Below, piece after piece: positions 7,611-16,939 of a DNA stretch of 64,000 bases. The stretch is taken from positions 186,001 to 250,000 of the forward strand of contig NZ_LITT01000011.1 in NCBI RefSeq assembly GCF_001636845.1. Direction: 5' to 3'. The stretch is from Clostridium ljungdahlii. GTDB taxonomy: Bacteria; Bacillota; Clostridia; Clostridiales; Clostridiaceae. A program made the position numbers and the translations under genes. Below the pieces are notes generated by a model. That model was not told the DNA's origin. It saw only the letters and a list, made by a program, of their open reading frames with translations, and ran no database searches. Positions within the stretch are counted from its first letter, which is position 1. Each line of letters opens with the position of its first letter.

Positions 7611-8984
7611 TTGATAGTTAAGACTGAAGGTATTGTCAAAATTGATAAAGAGTTGTGTACAGGATGCAAACGATGTGCAGATGTTTGTCCTGTAGATGCT
7701 ATAGAAGGTGAAAAAGGACAACCTCAAATAATTAATACTGAACGTTGTGTTTTGTGTGGTCAGTGTGTACAAATTTGCAGTGCTTATGCATCTGCATTTG
7801 ATGAAGATATTACTCCTCGTGAGCAAAAGATAAAAGAGCGTAATATGCTCCCCTCTGTTAAAGAGCCCCTATTTGCATCCTACTATACAGGCCATGCCAT
7901 AGAAGTAAAAGAGGCCTTAGCAAATTCTAAACTTTTTACTATGGTTCAATGTGCACCAGCAGTACGTGTAGCTATTGCTGAAGAATTTGGTATGCCACTT
8001 GGAAGTTTAACACCAGGGAAAATGGCAGCTGCACTAAGAGGGCTAGGTTTTGATCGAATTTATGATACTAATTTTGCTGCTGATCTCACTATTATGGAGG
8101 AAGGTAATGAACTTATTAAAAGGGTTACTGAAGGTGGAGTACTGCCCATGTTCACTTCATGTTGTCCTGCTTGGGTAAAATTTATTGAACAGGATTACCC
8201 GGAACTTATTCCGCATCTGTCGTCTTGTAAATCTCCACAGCAAATGGAAGGTGCTCTGCTTAAGACATATGGTGCACAGATTGATGGTGTAGATGCTGGC
8301 AAGATTTATAGCGTTTCAGTTATGCCTTGCATTTGCAAAAAATTTGAATGTGAACGTCCTGAAATGAAAGATAGCGGATATCAGGATGTAGATGTTGCAA
8401 TTACTACACGGGAACTTGCACAATTAATCAAGGATGCTGGCATTGATTTTAATGATTTGCCTGAAAAAGAATTTGACAAGCCACTTGGAACTTATTCTGG
8501 GGCAGGTACTATTTTTTGTGCTACTGGCGGTGTTATGGAAGCTGCCCTGCGTACTGCATATAAATTGATTACTAAAGAAGAGATTTCAGATGTCGATCTC
8601 AAATTCATAAGAGGCGGCGAAGGAGTAAGAAGTTCAGAGGTTAAAATAGGAGATTTGACACTAAAAGTAGCAGTAGTTGCTGGTCTGAAAAATGTTATAC
8701 CAGTTTTAGAAGCAATTAAAGCTGGGAAAGCAGATTTCCATTTCATTGAAGTGATGACTTGTCCAGTTGGATGTGTTAGTGGAGGCGGACAACCTAAGGT
8801 ATTGATACCTGATGAAAAAGCTGATGCTTATACTAATCGTACATGCAGTACGTATGTACATGATGAAAATATGGAATATAGAAAATCACATGACAATCCT
8901 GAAATACAGAAAATTTATAAAGAATTCTTGGTAGAAGATAATATTCATCATTTGCTTCATACTACGTATACACCAAGGAGGTAA
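7611..8984 (+). CDS. [FeFe] hydrogenase catalytic subunit
   Basis: A 457-residue monomer-type [FeFe] hydrogenase. The N-terminus has two [4Fe-4S] motifs (CTGCKRCADVCP at 16-27, CVLCGQCVQIC at 46-56). The H-cluster motifs are present: L1 TSCCPAW (182-188, both cysteines kept), L2 MPCICKKFECERP (238-250) and L3 MTCPVGCVSGGGQ (382-394). L2 carries two additional cysteines (at 242 and 247), and L1 has Ala where CpI-type enzymes have Gly, suggesting group-B-like enzymes rather than the bifurcating HydABC type. The start is TTG with AGGAGG eight bases upstream. It catalyses H2 evolution or uptake with the preceding polyferredoxin. Confidence 0.93.
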   Translation: MIVKTEGIVKIDKELCTGCKRCADVCPVDAIEGEKGQPQIINTERCVLCGQCVQICSAYASAFDEDITPREQKIKERNMLPSVKEPLFASYYTGHAIEVKEALANSKLFTMVQCAPAVRVAIAEEFGMPLGSLTPGKMAAALRGLGFDRIYDTNFAADLTIMEEGNELIKRVTEGGVLPMFTSCCPAWVKFIEQDYPELIPHLSSCKSPQQMEGALLKTYGAQIDGVDAGKIYSVSVMPCICKKFECERPEMKDSGYQDVDVAITTRELAQLIKDAGIDFNDLPEKEFDKPLGTYSGAGTIFCATGGVMEAALRTAYKLITKEEISDVDLKFIRGGEGVRSSEVKIGDLTLKVAVVAGLKNVIPVLEAIKAGKADFHFIEVMTCPVGCVSGGGQPKVLIPDEKADAYTNRTCSTYVHDENMEYRKSHDNPEIQKIYKEFLVEDNIHHLLHTTYTPRR

Positions 8985-8989
8985 GTATA

Positions 8990-9028
8990 TTGAATACCTT
9001 TAATGATAGTATTAAAAATAAGCAGTGA
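8990..9028 (+). CDS. Possible 12-residue ORF or truncated third operon gene
   Basis: Directly after the hydrogenase stop there is AAGGAGG followed at normal distance by TTG and 12 codons (MNTFNDSIKNKQ) before TGA. A strong ribosome-binding site before such a short frame suggests the start of a lost third gene or a leader-type peptide. There is no homology evidence. Confidence 0.25.
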   Translation: MNTFNDSIKNKQ

Positions 9029-9057
9029 TTTAAAGATAATGTAATTAATTTTGAGAG

Positions 9058-9104
9058 AACGTACCTAGATTTGAGAAAATCAGATCTAGGTACGTTATTT
9101 TGTA
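9058..9104 (+). terminator. Rho-independent terminator of the hydrogenase operon
   Basis: A 13-bp perfect stem (AACGTACCTAGAT with ATCTAGGTACGTT), loop of 13 bases, then TATTTTGT. It closes the ferredoxin-hydrogenase unit. Confidence 0.85.
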
Positions 9105-9184
9105 TAAGGAATATTCACGTTTGTTACAAATCGCAATTAAGATTATACTATTAATAATAAATAGATTAGAAGAGGAGGAGTAAA

Positions 9185-9745
9185 ATGGAAATTAAAAAAT
9201 ATAATGTCCCCAATATGATTTTAATTGGTTCAACTGCTAGAAACAGTGGAAAAACTACTCTTGCTGTTTCAATAATAAATAAATATAAATTAAGTAGACC
9301 AGTGGTAGCACTAAAAGTAACAACTATCCAGGAGAAAAATGGGAAATGCATACGTGGAGGAGAAGGTTGTGGAGTATGTTCAAGCTTAAAAGGAAATTTT
9401 GAGATAACGAAAGAGTTAAATTCAGACAATAATAAGGATACATCTTTACTATTAGCTGCTGGAGCAGAGAATGTTTACTGGTTAAAAGCATTGAAGAATA
9501 ATATATACGAAGGGTTTAATGCATTTATTGCTAAAATACCTAAAAATGCTCTTATAGTATGTGAATCAAATAGCTTACAAAAAGTTGTTAATCCAGGCAT
9601 CTTTATTATGATAAAAAATTCCAAAGATAATCAAATGAAAAAGTCAGCAAGTGAAGTTATAGATCAAGCTGATATAACTATAGAAAATAACTTTAATAAT
9701 GATTTTGAAAAAGTAATAAAAGAAATAGAGAATATAATTAATTGA
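9185..9745 (+). CDS. P-loop NTPase, MobB-like
   Basis: A 186-residue protein with a Walker A-type motif GSTARNSGKTT near residue 16 and the sequence CIRGGEGCGVCSSLKGNFEI, which contains a CxxC pair, about 60 residues in. The overall organisation (early P-loop, then KVTT) is like MobB, the molybdopterin-guanine-dinucleotide GTPase, and related accessory proteins for molybdenum or selenium enzymes. A monocistronic unit with its own AGGAGGAG site. In an anaerobe with formate dehydrogenase or molybdenum hydroxylases such a role is plausible, but the substrate is inference and the match is by pattern only. Confidence 0.6.
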   Translation: MEIKKYNVPNMILIGSTARNSGKTTLAVSIINKYKLSRPVVALKVTTIQEKNGKCIRGGEGCGVCSSLKGNFEITKELNSDNNKDTSLLLAAGAENVYWLKALKNNIYEGFNAFIAKIPKNALIVCESNSLQKVVNPGIFIMIKNSKDNQMKKSASEVIDQADITIENNFNNDFEKVIKEIENIIN

Positions 9746-9890
9746 TCAAATTTAATTACATAAAAAATTCTATGTAACTGATTTCTAATGAAATTCTAAT
9801 CTTTAACTAATTGTCTTCTAATTATTCCCCAGTAGCATATAGGCATAGAGAAAATTCATTATTAAAAAATAGTTGTAGGGAGGAATTAAG

Positions 9891-10352
9891 ATGACAATTT
9901 CAATTGAACAAATTGATTCATTAAGAAAAAGGGCAAATGTAAGCTATAAGGAGGCCAAGGAGGCACTTGAAAAATGCAACGGTGATTTGGTAGAAGCACT
10001 TTTGTATTTAGAGGAACAGAATAAAATCAAGCCAGAGCATGAAAGCATAAAGGGATCACCTTTTATTAAAAAAATTAAAAATATTATTTTAAAGGCTAAC
10101 AAGATAAAATTTGTAATATCTAAAGATGATAAAACAATTTTAAATTTACCGTCTACTCTAGCAGTTTTACTTTGTATATTTGCATTTCCTGTTGCAATAG
10201 CTGTTGTAGTCATTGCTTTAATTACAAGTTGTAAGATAAGATTTCATAAAGAAAGTGGAGAAGAATGCAGTATTAATAGTAAAATAGATAAAGTTACTGA
10301 TGTCGTGAACAATGCCAAAGATAAAATAACAGAAGAGATTAAGAATGCATAA
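9891..10352 (+). CDS. UBA/TS-N plus DUF4342 membrane protein
   Basis: A 153-residue protein. Residues 1-45 are a UBA/TS-N fold like that of elongation factor Ts (LRKRANVSYKEAKEALEKCN, then DLVEALLYLEE). Residues about 55-115 match DUF4342, including one strong transmembrane helix (STLAVLLCIFAFPVAIAVVVIALI, 82-105). The tail is a charged helix. The function of this widespread clostridial family is unknown to me. The start has GGGAGG. It is followed by a good terminator. Confidence 0.8.
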   Translation: MTISIEQIDSLRKRANVSYKEAKEALEKCNGDLVEALLYLEEQNKIKPEHESIKGSPFIKKIKNIILKANKIKFVISKDDKTILNLPSTLAVLLCIFAFPVAIAVVVIALITSCKIRFHKESGEECSINSKIDKVTDVVNNAKDKITEEIKNA

Positions 10353-10357
10353 AATAA

Positions 10358-10397
10358 AGCCTGCTTATGATTTTTCATAAAGCAGGTTCTATTTTTG
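10358..10397 (+). terminator. Terminator after DUF4342 gene
   Basis: AAGCCTGCTTATGA and TCATAAAGCAGGTT form a stem followed by CTATTTTTG. Confidence 0.8.
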
Positions 10398-10475
10398 TCT
10401 AGAATTTAGCTTATTATAAGGATTGTGATGAGTAAAAAAGGTATAATAAAATTAAAAAAAGTACAGGAGGATAAT

Positions 10476-11159
10476 ATGGCCGGTGAAAAAATTCTTATTG
10501 TAGAAGATGAAGTGAAAATTGCAAGGTTTGTTGAGTTGGAACTTCAACACGAAGGGTATATTATAGATAAAGCTATAGATGGAAGAGACGGACTAGAAAA
10601 AGCTTTAAATGAAAACTTTGATCTTATAATACTTGATGTAATGCTTCCTTCTTTAAATGGAATGGAAGTACTAAGGAGGTTAAGGCAAACTTCAGAGGTT
10701 CCTGTTATCATGCTTACTGCAAAAGATGAAATAATGGATAAAGTAATGGGACTTGATATTGGTGCAGATGATTACATTACAAAACCCTTTGCTATAGAAG
10801 AACTTCTTGCACGTATTCGTGTTACATTTAAGCATAAAAGGGTTGCATCAGATAAATCTGGCATTATAGAAATAGGCAGGTTGAAACTTAATAAGAGTAA
10901 ATATCTTACTACATATAATAATGAAGTAATAGAACTAACAAAAACAGAATTTGATCTATTAAAATATTTAATGGTAAACAAAAATATAGTACTTTCAAGG
11001 GAAAATATTCTTGAAAAAGTATGGGGATATGATTATACAGGGGATACTAATGTAGTGGACGTCTATATTCGTTATTTGAGAAGTAAGATAGATGATAGAT
11101 TTAATTACAAATTTATTTATACCATTCGAGGAGTGGGGTATCAATTAAAGGATGAATAA
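10476..11159 (+). CDS. OmpR/PhoB-family response regulator
   Basis: A 227-residue regulator: receiver domain (acidic pocket VEDE at 9-12, phospho-acceptor Asp54 in LDVMLP, Thr in MLTAKD, Lys in ITKPF) followed by a winged-helix Trans_reg_C domain (LTKTEFDLLKYLM to YIRYLRSKID and YTIRGVGYQL). I start it at 10476, which has AGGAGG five bases upstream; an in-frame ATG at 10425 would add 17 residues without a good site. It overlaps the kinase gene by 8 bp, so the two are made together. Confidence 0.92.
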   Translation: MAGEKILIVEDEVKIARFVELELQHEGYIIDKAIDGRDGLEKALNENFDLIILDVMLPSLNGMEVLRRLRQTSEVPVIMLTAKDEIMDKVMGLDIGADDYITKPFAIEELLARIRVTFKHKRVASDKSGIIEIGRLKLNKSKYLTTYNNEVIELTKTEFDLLKYLMVNKNIVLSRENILEKVWGYDYTGDTNVVDVYIRYLRSKIDDRFNYKFIYTIRGVGYQLKDE

Positions 11160-12321
11160 GATTAAACTTGTATTTAGAATAATAGTTAAAATCATAAAGA
11201 TTTTGTTTTTACTATTAGAGCGTGTTTTGAAGATTTTACCTAAATATTTAATCAGGGCACTTGAAAACATAGAAAACAAACTTAGATTTTCCATTAGCTT
11301 TAAAATAACAGTAACTTATGTATTCACCTTTGTGATAATTTTTTTCTTCATTACTTTAGGGATAATTGGAAGTTTTAATTATTATATGCAAAATGGTAGA
11401 AAAGATAATTATATAGTAGTCCTTTTAGAAATTTTAGCAGTATGGAATATTATAGGATTAATCATCATAATAATAATTGGTTCAAAGGCCAGTAAAAAAT
11501 TTTTATCTCCTGTGTATACTATGGCGGATACAGTAAAAAAAATATCTATAGATGATTTGGATAAAAGACTTGATATTAAGGGATCAAAAAATGAACTTAA
11601 GGATTTAGCAAAAACTTTTAATGATATGATGGACAGAATTCAAAGTTCTATAGAGAAACAAAATCAATTTGTTTCTGATGCATCACATGAACTGAGAACA
11701 CCTATTTCCGTAATTCAAGGATATGCTAATATGTTAGACCGCTGGGGAAAAGATGATAAAGACGTGCTTGAAGAATCCATTGATGCTATAAAAAGTGAAT
11801 CTAAAAGCATGAAAGACTTGATTGAGAAACTTTTATTTCTTGCAAGGGGAGATAAAAATACTCAAAAAGTTGAGAAAGAAAATTTCATGATGAATGAGCT
11901 GATAGATGAAATAGTAAAGGAGACAAAATTAATTGATGATGTCCATAAAATAGAAAATGATCATAATGATGAATTTAGCATCAATGCTGACAAAAAGCTC
12001 ATAAAGGAAGCTATAAGAATTTTCATAGACAACAGTATCAAATATACCGAGAAAGGTGAAAGCATAAAAATTGACTCCTATAAAAAAGAAAAGGAAGCTA
12101 TAATAACCATTGCAGATAATGGTACAGGAATTTCAAAGGAAGATTTACCTCATATATTTGATAGATTTTATAGAGCTGACAAATCTAGAACCAAAAGTAG
12201 TGGAGGTACAGGGTTAGGTCTTTCAATTTCAAAGTGGATAATAGATAAGCATAATGGAAAAATTCATGTTTGGAGTGAAATAGGAATAGGTACTATAATA
12301 AAAGTCACTTTGCCAATATAA
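11152..12321 (+). CDS. Sensor histidine kinase
   Basis: A 389-residue membrane kinase: two transmembrane helices (about 51-74 and 90-111) with only a very short outside loop, HAMP (about 112-165), HisKA with phospho-acceptor His179 in SHELRTP, and an HATPase_c domain (N-box IFIDNSIKYT, G1 ADNGTGIS, G2 GGTGLGLSI). The short extracellular loop suggests it senses membrane state or an intramembrane partner. A weak stem-loop follows it (AGGCTCATATT with AATATGGGCCT, 12358-12384). Confidence 0.92.
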   Translation: MNKIKLVFRIIVKIIKILFLLLERVLKILPKYLIRALENIENKLRFSISFKITVTYVFTFVIIFFFITLGIIGSFNYYMQNGRKDNYIVVLLEILAVWNIIGLIIIIIIGSKASKKFLSPVYTMADTVKKISIDDLDKRLDIKGSKNELKDLAKTFNDMMDRIQSSIEKQNQFVSDASHELRTPISVIQGYANMLDRWGKDDKDVLEESIDAIKSESKSMKDLIEKLLFLARGDKNTQKVEKENFMMNELIDEIVKETKLIDDVHKIENDHNDEFSINADKKLIKEAIRIFIDNSIKYTEKGESIKIDSYKKEKEAIITIADNGTGISKEDLPHIFDRFYRADKSRTKSSGGTGLGLSISKWIIDKHNGKIHVWSEIGIGTIIKVTLPI

Positions 12322-12412
12322 ATTGAATGTTTTGTCGTATTGTTATATAATTTTATTAGGCTCATATTTTGGGAATATGGGCCTTTAGATTACAGAAAAA
12401 GAGGTAAATATT

Positions 12413-14518
12413 ATGGAGATTACTAACTTTAATCCGCAGGATGTAATATTTGCACTAGATATAGGTACAAGAACCGTAATAGGTACTGCTGGAATAGTGA
12501 AGGATAAAAAATTTAATATAGTATCAGAACATTGCGTGGAACATGAAGAAAGGGCAATGATTGATGGGCAGATACATGATGTAGGTCTTGTGGCAAATGC
12601 AGTAAATGCTATAAAGAAAAAAATAGAAGAAGATCTAAATATGAAATTAGAAAATGCGGCAATAGCAGCAGCAGGAAGATTTCTAAGAACTGTATCTGTA
12701 AAAGAGGATATGAGCATTGATTATGATAAGGAAATAGATAGGGATACCATAAGGAGTCTTGAGTTAACTGCGGTGAAGTCTGCGGAAAAGCAGGTAACTA
12801 AAAATACAAAGGGAAGGTTGTATTGTGTAGGGTATAGTGTGAAAAGCTATTATCTAAATGGTTATCTTATAAGTAATCTATTGGCACATAAAGGAGAAAA
12901 TATATCGGTAGAAGCTATAGCAACCTTTCTTCCAAGGTCTGTAGTAGACAGTTTGTATTCTGTTATGGAAAAAGTAGGTCTTCAGGTAGTAAGTTTGACT
13001 TTAGAGCCTATTGCAGCTATGGAAGCTGCAATTCCACAAAATCTAAGACTCTTAAATTTAGCACTAGTAGATGTAGGAGCGGGAACTTCGGATATAGCAA
13101 TAAGCAGTAAGGATACTATAAGCGCTTATGGGATGGTATCCCAGGCAGGGGATGAAGTTACCGAAGTTATAGCACAAAATTATTTAGTCGATTTTAACAC
13201 TGCGGAAAAGATAAAAAAACAGTGTAATGAAAATGAAACTATAAAGTATACAGATGTTTTAGGTATAGAAAATAAAATATCTTCTGAAGAAGTTATAAAG
13301 CTCATAAATCCTGTTGTTAATAAAATAGCAGATGAAATTGGAAATAAAATAGTTGAGCTAAATGGAGACAAACCGCCTAATGCAATTTTTCTTGTTGGTG
13401 GAGGAGCTCATACTCCGGAATTGAAGGAATTCTTAGCTAAAAAGTTGAACATGCCTCTCCAAAGAATTGCCATAAAGGGAAGAGAGGCGGTTACGGACTG
13501 TGTATGTCTTGACAATTCTCTTGGAAGTACAGGGGTTACTGTTTTAGGTATTGCACTTATTTCCATAAGAAGACTAGGACATGGATTTATTGATGTAATG
13601 TTAAATGGAAATGTAATAAGTCTTTTTAATTCTCATGGACATACGGTAATGGATGTAATGCTGCAGGCAGGAATCAATCCTAAGGCATTAATAGGGAAAA
13701 ACGGTAAAAATATAAGATTTACAGTAAATGGTATAAAAAGAGTAGCTTTTGGTACTTTAGCTTCCAATACCAAAATAACTGTGAATGGAATTGAAAAAAG
13801 CATGGATGAGGAAATTAAAGAGGGAGACGACATAGAAATAAAGTATGCAATTAATGGAAAAAATGCTGTACCTAAAGTGATAGACTACATACAAAAGTCC
13901 TATTCTGTGAGCTTTTTTATAAATGATTTAATAGAAAATTTAGAACCTGCAGCATATATAAATGAAAATAGAGTAAAATTGGATAGTATCATAAATGAAG
14001 GAGATAATGTAGATATAATCTTACCGGAAACCATTTCTGACTATGAAAAATATTTTTCAACTGACAGTGAAGAGGAATTTGTATATTATTTAGATGGAAA
14101 CAAATTAGATAAAAAATATATTATAAATGAAGGGGACAGAATTTATAGAATAACTAAAGTAGAAGACGAAAAAGATAAGAATTCTAAAGAAGAAAGACAG
14201 GAAAATTTAAATTCAGAAAAGGTGGCTTTAGAAGCGGTTCCAAAGGAAGAAAATATAATCAAAGATAAAGAGGATGAATTACGAGAACCTACTTTGGAGG
14301 AAAAAAGTAAGGATACAAATGAAATAACTGTAGTTGCAAATGGAAAAACTGTAGTGCTGACGGGAAAAAAGGATTATATATTTGTGGACATATTTAATCA
14401 TATAGAATTTGATCTAACAAAAATTAAGGGGAAACTGTATTTGCATTTAAATGGAAACAATGCAGGTTATTATGATAAGTTATCTGAAGGAGACATAATA
14501 GAATTAGGTTGGGAATAA
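12413..14518 (+). CDS. Long FtsA-like actin-fold protein
   Basis: A 701-residue protein. Residues 1-350 resemble the FtsA/PilM actin-like ATPase fold (VIFALDIGTRTVIGTAG near residue 9; LALVDVGAGTSDIAI near 217; NAIFLVGGGAHTPEL near 323). It is much longer than canonical FtsA (about 420) and has a C-terminal half with three repeated small modules starting TVMDVMLQAGINPKA, KSYSVSFFINDLIENLEPA and EITVVANGKTVVLTGKKDYIFVDIF, each like a beta-rich ubiquitin-like or SLBB-type domain. It probably belongs to a clostridial cell-division/FtsA-domain family. Start ATG with GAGGTAA. Confidence 0.75.
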   Translation: MEITNFNPQDVIFALDIGTRTVIGTAGIVKDKKFNIVSEHCVEHEERAMIDGQIHDVGLVANAVNAIKKKIEEDLNMKLENAAIAAAGRFLRTVSVKEDMSIDYDKEIDRDTIRSLELTAVKSAEKQVTKNTKGRLYCVGYSVKSYYLNGYLISNLLAHKGENISVEAIATFLPRSVVDSLYSVMEKVGLQVVSLTLEPIAAMEAAIPQNLRLLNLALVDVGAGTSDIAISSKDTISAYGMVSQAGDEVTEVIAQNYLVDFNTAEKIKKQCNENETIKYTDVLGIENKISSEEVIKLINPVVNKIADEIGNKIVELNGDKPPNAIFLVGGGAHTPELKEFLAKKLNMPLQRIAIKGREAVTDCVCLDNSLGSTGVTVLGIALISIRRLGHGFIDVMLNGNVISLFNSHGHTVMDVMLQAGINPKALIGKNGKNIRFTVNGIKRVAFGTLASNTKITVNGIEKSMDEEIKEGDDIEIKYAINGKNAVPKVIDYIQKSYSVSFFINDLIENLEPAAYINENRVKLDSIINEGDNVDIILPETISDYEKYFSTDSEEEFVYYLDGNKLDKKYIINEGDRIYRITKVEDEKDKNSKEERQENLNSEKVALEAVPKEENIIKDKEDELREPTLEEKSKDTNEITVVANGKTVVLTGKKDYIFVDIFNHIEFDLTKIKGKLYLHLNGNNAGYYDKLSEGDIIELGWE

Positions 14519-14547
14519 GTATTGATACTAATATTGGAGGAACAAAT

Positions 14548-15720
14548 ATGCAGAGAAATTTTTTGAAAATGGCAGAATCTATGAAACAAGAATTGATTGA
14601 AACGAGAAGGGATTTTCATAGGCATCCAGAACTTGGATATGATTTAGAAAGAACTTCTGGCAAAGTAAAACAATTTTTAAATAAATGGGGCATAGAATAT
14701 AAGGACGCGGCCCGTACAGGAATATGTGCAATAATAAGAGGAAAAGGTACTAAAACTATAGGAATAAGAGCTGATATGGATGCACTTCCTTTAGAAGATA
14801 AAAAAGTTTGTGACTATTCTTCAGAGGTTAAGGGGAAAATGCATGCCTGCGGCCATGATGCACACACAACTATACTTCTTGGAGCTGCTAAAATCTTAAA
14901 CTCTATAAAAGATGAATTAAGAGGAAATGTAAAATTGTTTTTTGAACCTGCAGAAGAAACGACAGGTGGAGCTAAGTTAATGATAGAAGAGGGAGTGCTT
15001 GAAGATCCAAAGGTTGATAGAGTAATAGGACTTCATGTAGAGGAAAATATAGAAGTTGGAAATATAGGACTTAAACTTGGAGTAGTAAATGCAGCTTCTA
15101 ATCCTTTTGATATAAAAATTAAGGGAGTGGGTTCTCATGGAGCAAGACCTCATATGGGAATTGACCCTGTGGTAATAGCAAGCCATGTAGTAATAGCACT
15201 TCAGGAAATTATAAGCAGGGAACTTCCTCCTACAGATGCAGGAGTAATAACTATAGGATCAATTCATGGAGGTACAGCTCAAAATATAATACCAGATGAA
15301 GTCACAATATCAGGTATTATAAGGACTATGAAAACAGAGCATAGGGAATACGTAAAGAAAAGGCTTTGTGAAATAACAAATGGAATAGTTAATTCTTTTA
15401 GGGGAAAATGTGAAATAGATATACAGGAAAGCTATCCTTGCCTTTATAATGACGATAGGGCAGCACAGGATATTTTAAATGCAGCATATGACGTTATAGG
15501 TAAAGATAAAGTAAAGATACTTGAGAAGCCAAGCATGGGCGTAGAAAGTTTTGCTTATTTTTCTATGGAAAGGCCTTCTGCCTTTTATTATTTAGGATGT
15601 AGAAATGAAGAAAAACAAATAGTACATCCTGCTCATGGAAATTTATTTGATGTAGATGAAGATTGCATTCCTATTGGGGTTGCCATACAGTGCAAGGCAG
15701 CTTATGATTTTTTAAGATAG
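14548..15720 (+). CDS. M20 amidohydrolase (N-acyl amino acid hydrolase)
   Basis: A 390-residue zinc peptidase of the M20D group (IAA-amino-acid hydrolase, hippurate hydrolase or N-acetyldiaminopimelate deacetylase). Metal-site motifs are visible: GIRADMDALPL near 86, MHACGHDAHTT near 98, EPAEETTGGA near 133 and the C-terminal HPAHGNLFDVDE. The start chosen is the ATG at 14548 with GGAGG 7 bases upstream, not the earlier in-frame start at 14509, which overlaps the FtsA-like gene. It hydrolyses an amide between an acyl group and an amino acid; the exact substrate is not decided by sequence. Confidence 0.88.
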   Translation: MQRNFLKMAESMKQELIETRRDFHRHPELGYDLERTSGKVKQFLNKWGIEYKDAARTGICAIIRGKGTKTIGIRADMDALPLEDKKVCDYSSEVKGKMHACGHDAHTTILLGAAKILNSIKDELRGNVKLFFEPAEETTGGAKLMIEEGVLEDPKVDRVIGLHVEENIEVGNIGLKLGVVNAASNPFDIKIKGVGSHGARPHMGIDPVVIASHVVIALQEIISRELPPTDAGVITIGSIHGGTAQNIIPDEVTISGIIRTMKTEHREYVKKRLCEITNGIVNSFRGKCEIDIQESYPCLYNDDRAAQDILNAAYDVIGKDKVKILEKPSMGVESFAYFSMERPSAFYYLGCRNEEKQIVHPAHGNLFDVDEDCIPIGVAIQCKAAYDFLR

Positions 15721-15735
15721 TATACTGTTTAAATG

Positions 15736-15783
15736 TACTTAGAGTTTTATTGTAATGGGTGTAAACTTTAAGTATATTTTTTA
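15736..15783 (+). terminator. Terminator after M20 amidohydrolase
   Basis: TACTTAGAGTTT pairs with AAACTTTAAGTA (one bulge), followed by a T-rich tract. Confidence 0.7.
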
Positions 15784-15937
15784 TGTAGAAAAACAAGTAT
15801 AAGGATGTAAGGTATTTTCTTTCAAATGCCTAAGTTAAAAATTATATTTCTATTTATTGATTTAGTTAATAATAGTAGTATATAATTAGGTGTTGTCCAT
15901 ATAAAGTTGTAAATTTTAAGACTTAGGAGAGATTGAT

Positions 15938-16897
15938 ATGAAATTGGAGATAGGAAAGAACGAAGCTGGTCAAAGATTAGATAAGTTTTCAAGAAAATGG
16001 CTTCAGGATGTGCCACTTAGTGGTATATACAGAGCTATAAGAAAAGGTGATATTAAAGTAAATGGAAAAAAAGCTAAAGAAAAATATTTCCTTTTGGAAG
16101 GAGATATAGTAAATGCAGAATACATAACTTCTAAGGAAACAAAATCTAAATTTGAAAGAATAGACAATGGTTTCTTAAAGATAATTTATGAAGATAAAAA
16201 TATGCTTTTGGTAGAAAAATGGCCTGGAGTTTTGGTGCATTCAGATAAAAATTCCAAGGATGCTACTTTAACTGATTATGTACTTTCACATTTGTATGAT
16301 AGGGGAGAATTTAATCCAGAAGAAGAGGTTACTTTTACTCCATCACCTTGTAATAGATTAGACAGGAATACTTCTGGTATTGTTATTTATGGGAAAAATT
16401 ATGAAGCATTGAAGTTATTGAATGAGATGATAAGGGAAAGAAGTATAAAGAAGTATTATATAGCTCTTGTAATTGGAAAAATAAAAGATGGAGTTTATGA
16501 AGGTTACATAAAAAAAGATAGAACAAATAACAAATCCAGTGTAAGCAATACACCGGAAAAAGATTCAAAAAAGATATCTATGAGAGTAAAAAATGTTAAC
16601 ACCTGCGGCATATATTCATTGATACAACTTGAGCTAATTACAGGTAGAAGCCATCAGTTGAGGGCTCATTTGGCATACTTAGGAAATGCCATAGTAGGAG
16701 ATAGTAAATATGGTGTTTCAAATATAAATAGTTTTTTCTACAATAAATATGGTTTGGATTATCAATACTTATATGCATATAAGTTAAACTTTAGGAGCTG
16801 TCCTGAAAAACTTAATTATATGGAAAACAAGACCATAACAGAGGGACTTCCACCTATATTAAAGAAAATAAAAAAGGATATATTTAATAAATTCTAA
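15938..16897 (+). CDS. RluA-family 23S rRNA pseudouridine synthase
   Basis: A 319-residue enzyme with an N-terminal S4 RNA-binding domain (about 12-75) and a RluA/RluD catalytic domain. The catalytic Asp142 lies in NRLDRNTSG (139-147), and the conserved LITGRSHQLRAHLAYLGNAIVGDSKYG region is present, written here only to name it in parts: TGRSHQLRAH and GDSKYG. It converts specific uridines in rRNA (rarely tRNA) to pseudouridine. The start has a TTAGGAG site. It is followed 42 bp later by the flippase gene on the same strand. Confidence 0.9.
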   Translation: MKLEIGKNEAGQRLDKFSRKWLQDVPLSGIYRAIRKGDIKVNGKKAKEKYFLLEGDIVNAEYITSKETKSKFERIDNGFLKIIYEDKNMLLVEKWPGVLVHSDKNSKDATLTDYVLSHLYDRGEFNPEEEVTFTPSPCNRLDRNTSGIVIYGKNYEALKLLNEMIRERSIKKYYIALVIGKIKDGVYEGYIKKDRTNNKSSVSNTPEKDSKKISMRVKNVNTCGIYSLIQLELITGRSHQLRAHLAYLGNAIVGDSKYGVSNINSFFYNKYGLDYQYLYAYKLNFRSCPEKLNYMENKTITEGLPPILKKIKKDIFNKF

Positions 16898-16939
16898 TAT
16901 TTTAGGATATTAATAGTTTTTGATAGGGAGTTTTAAATT

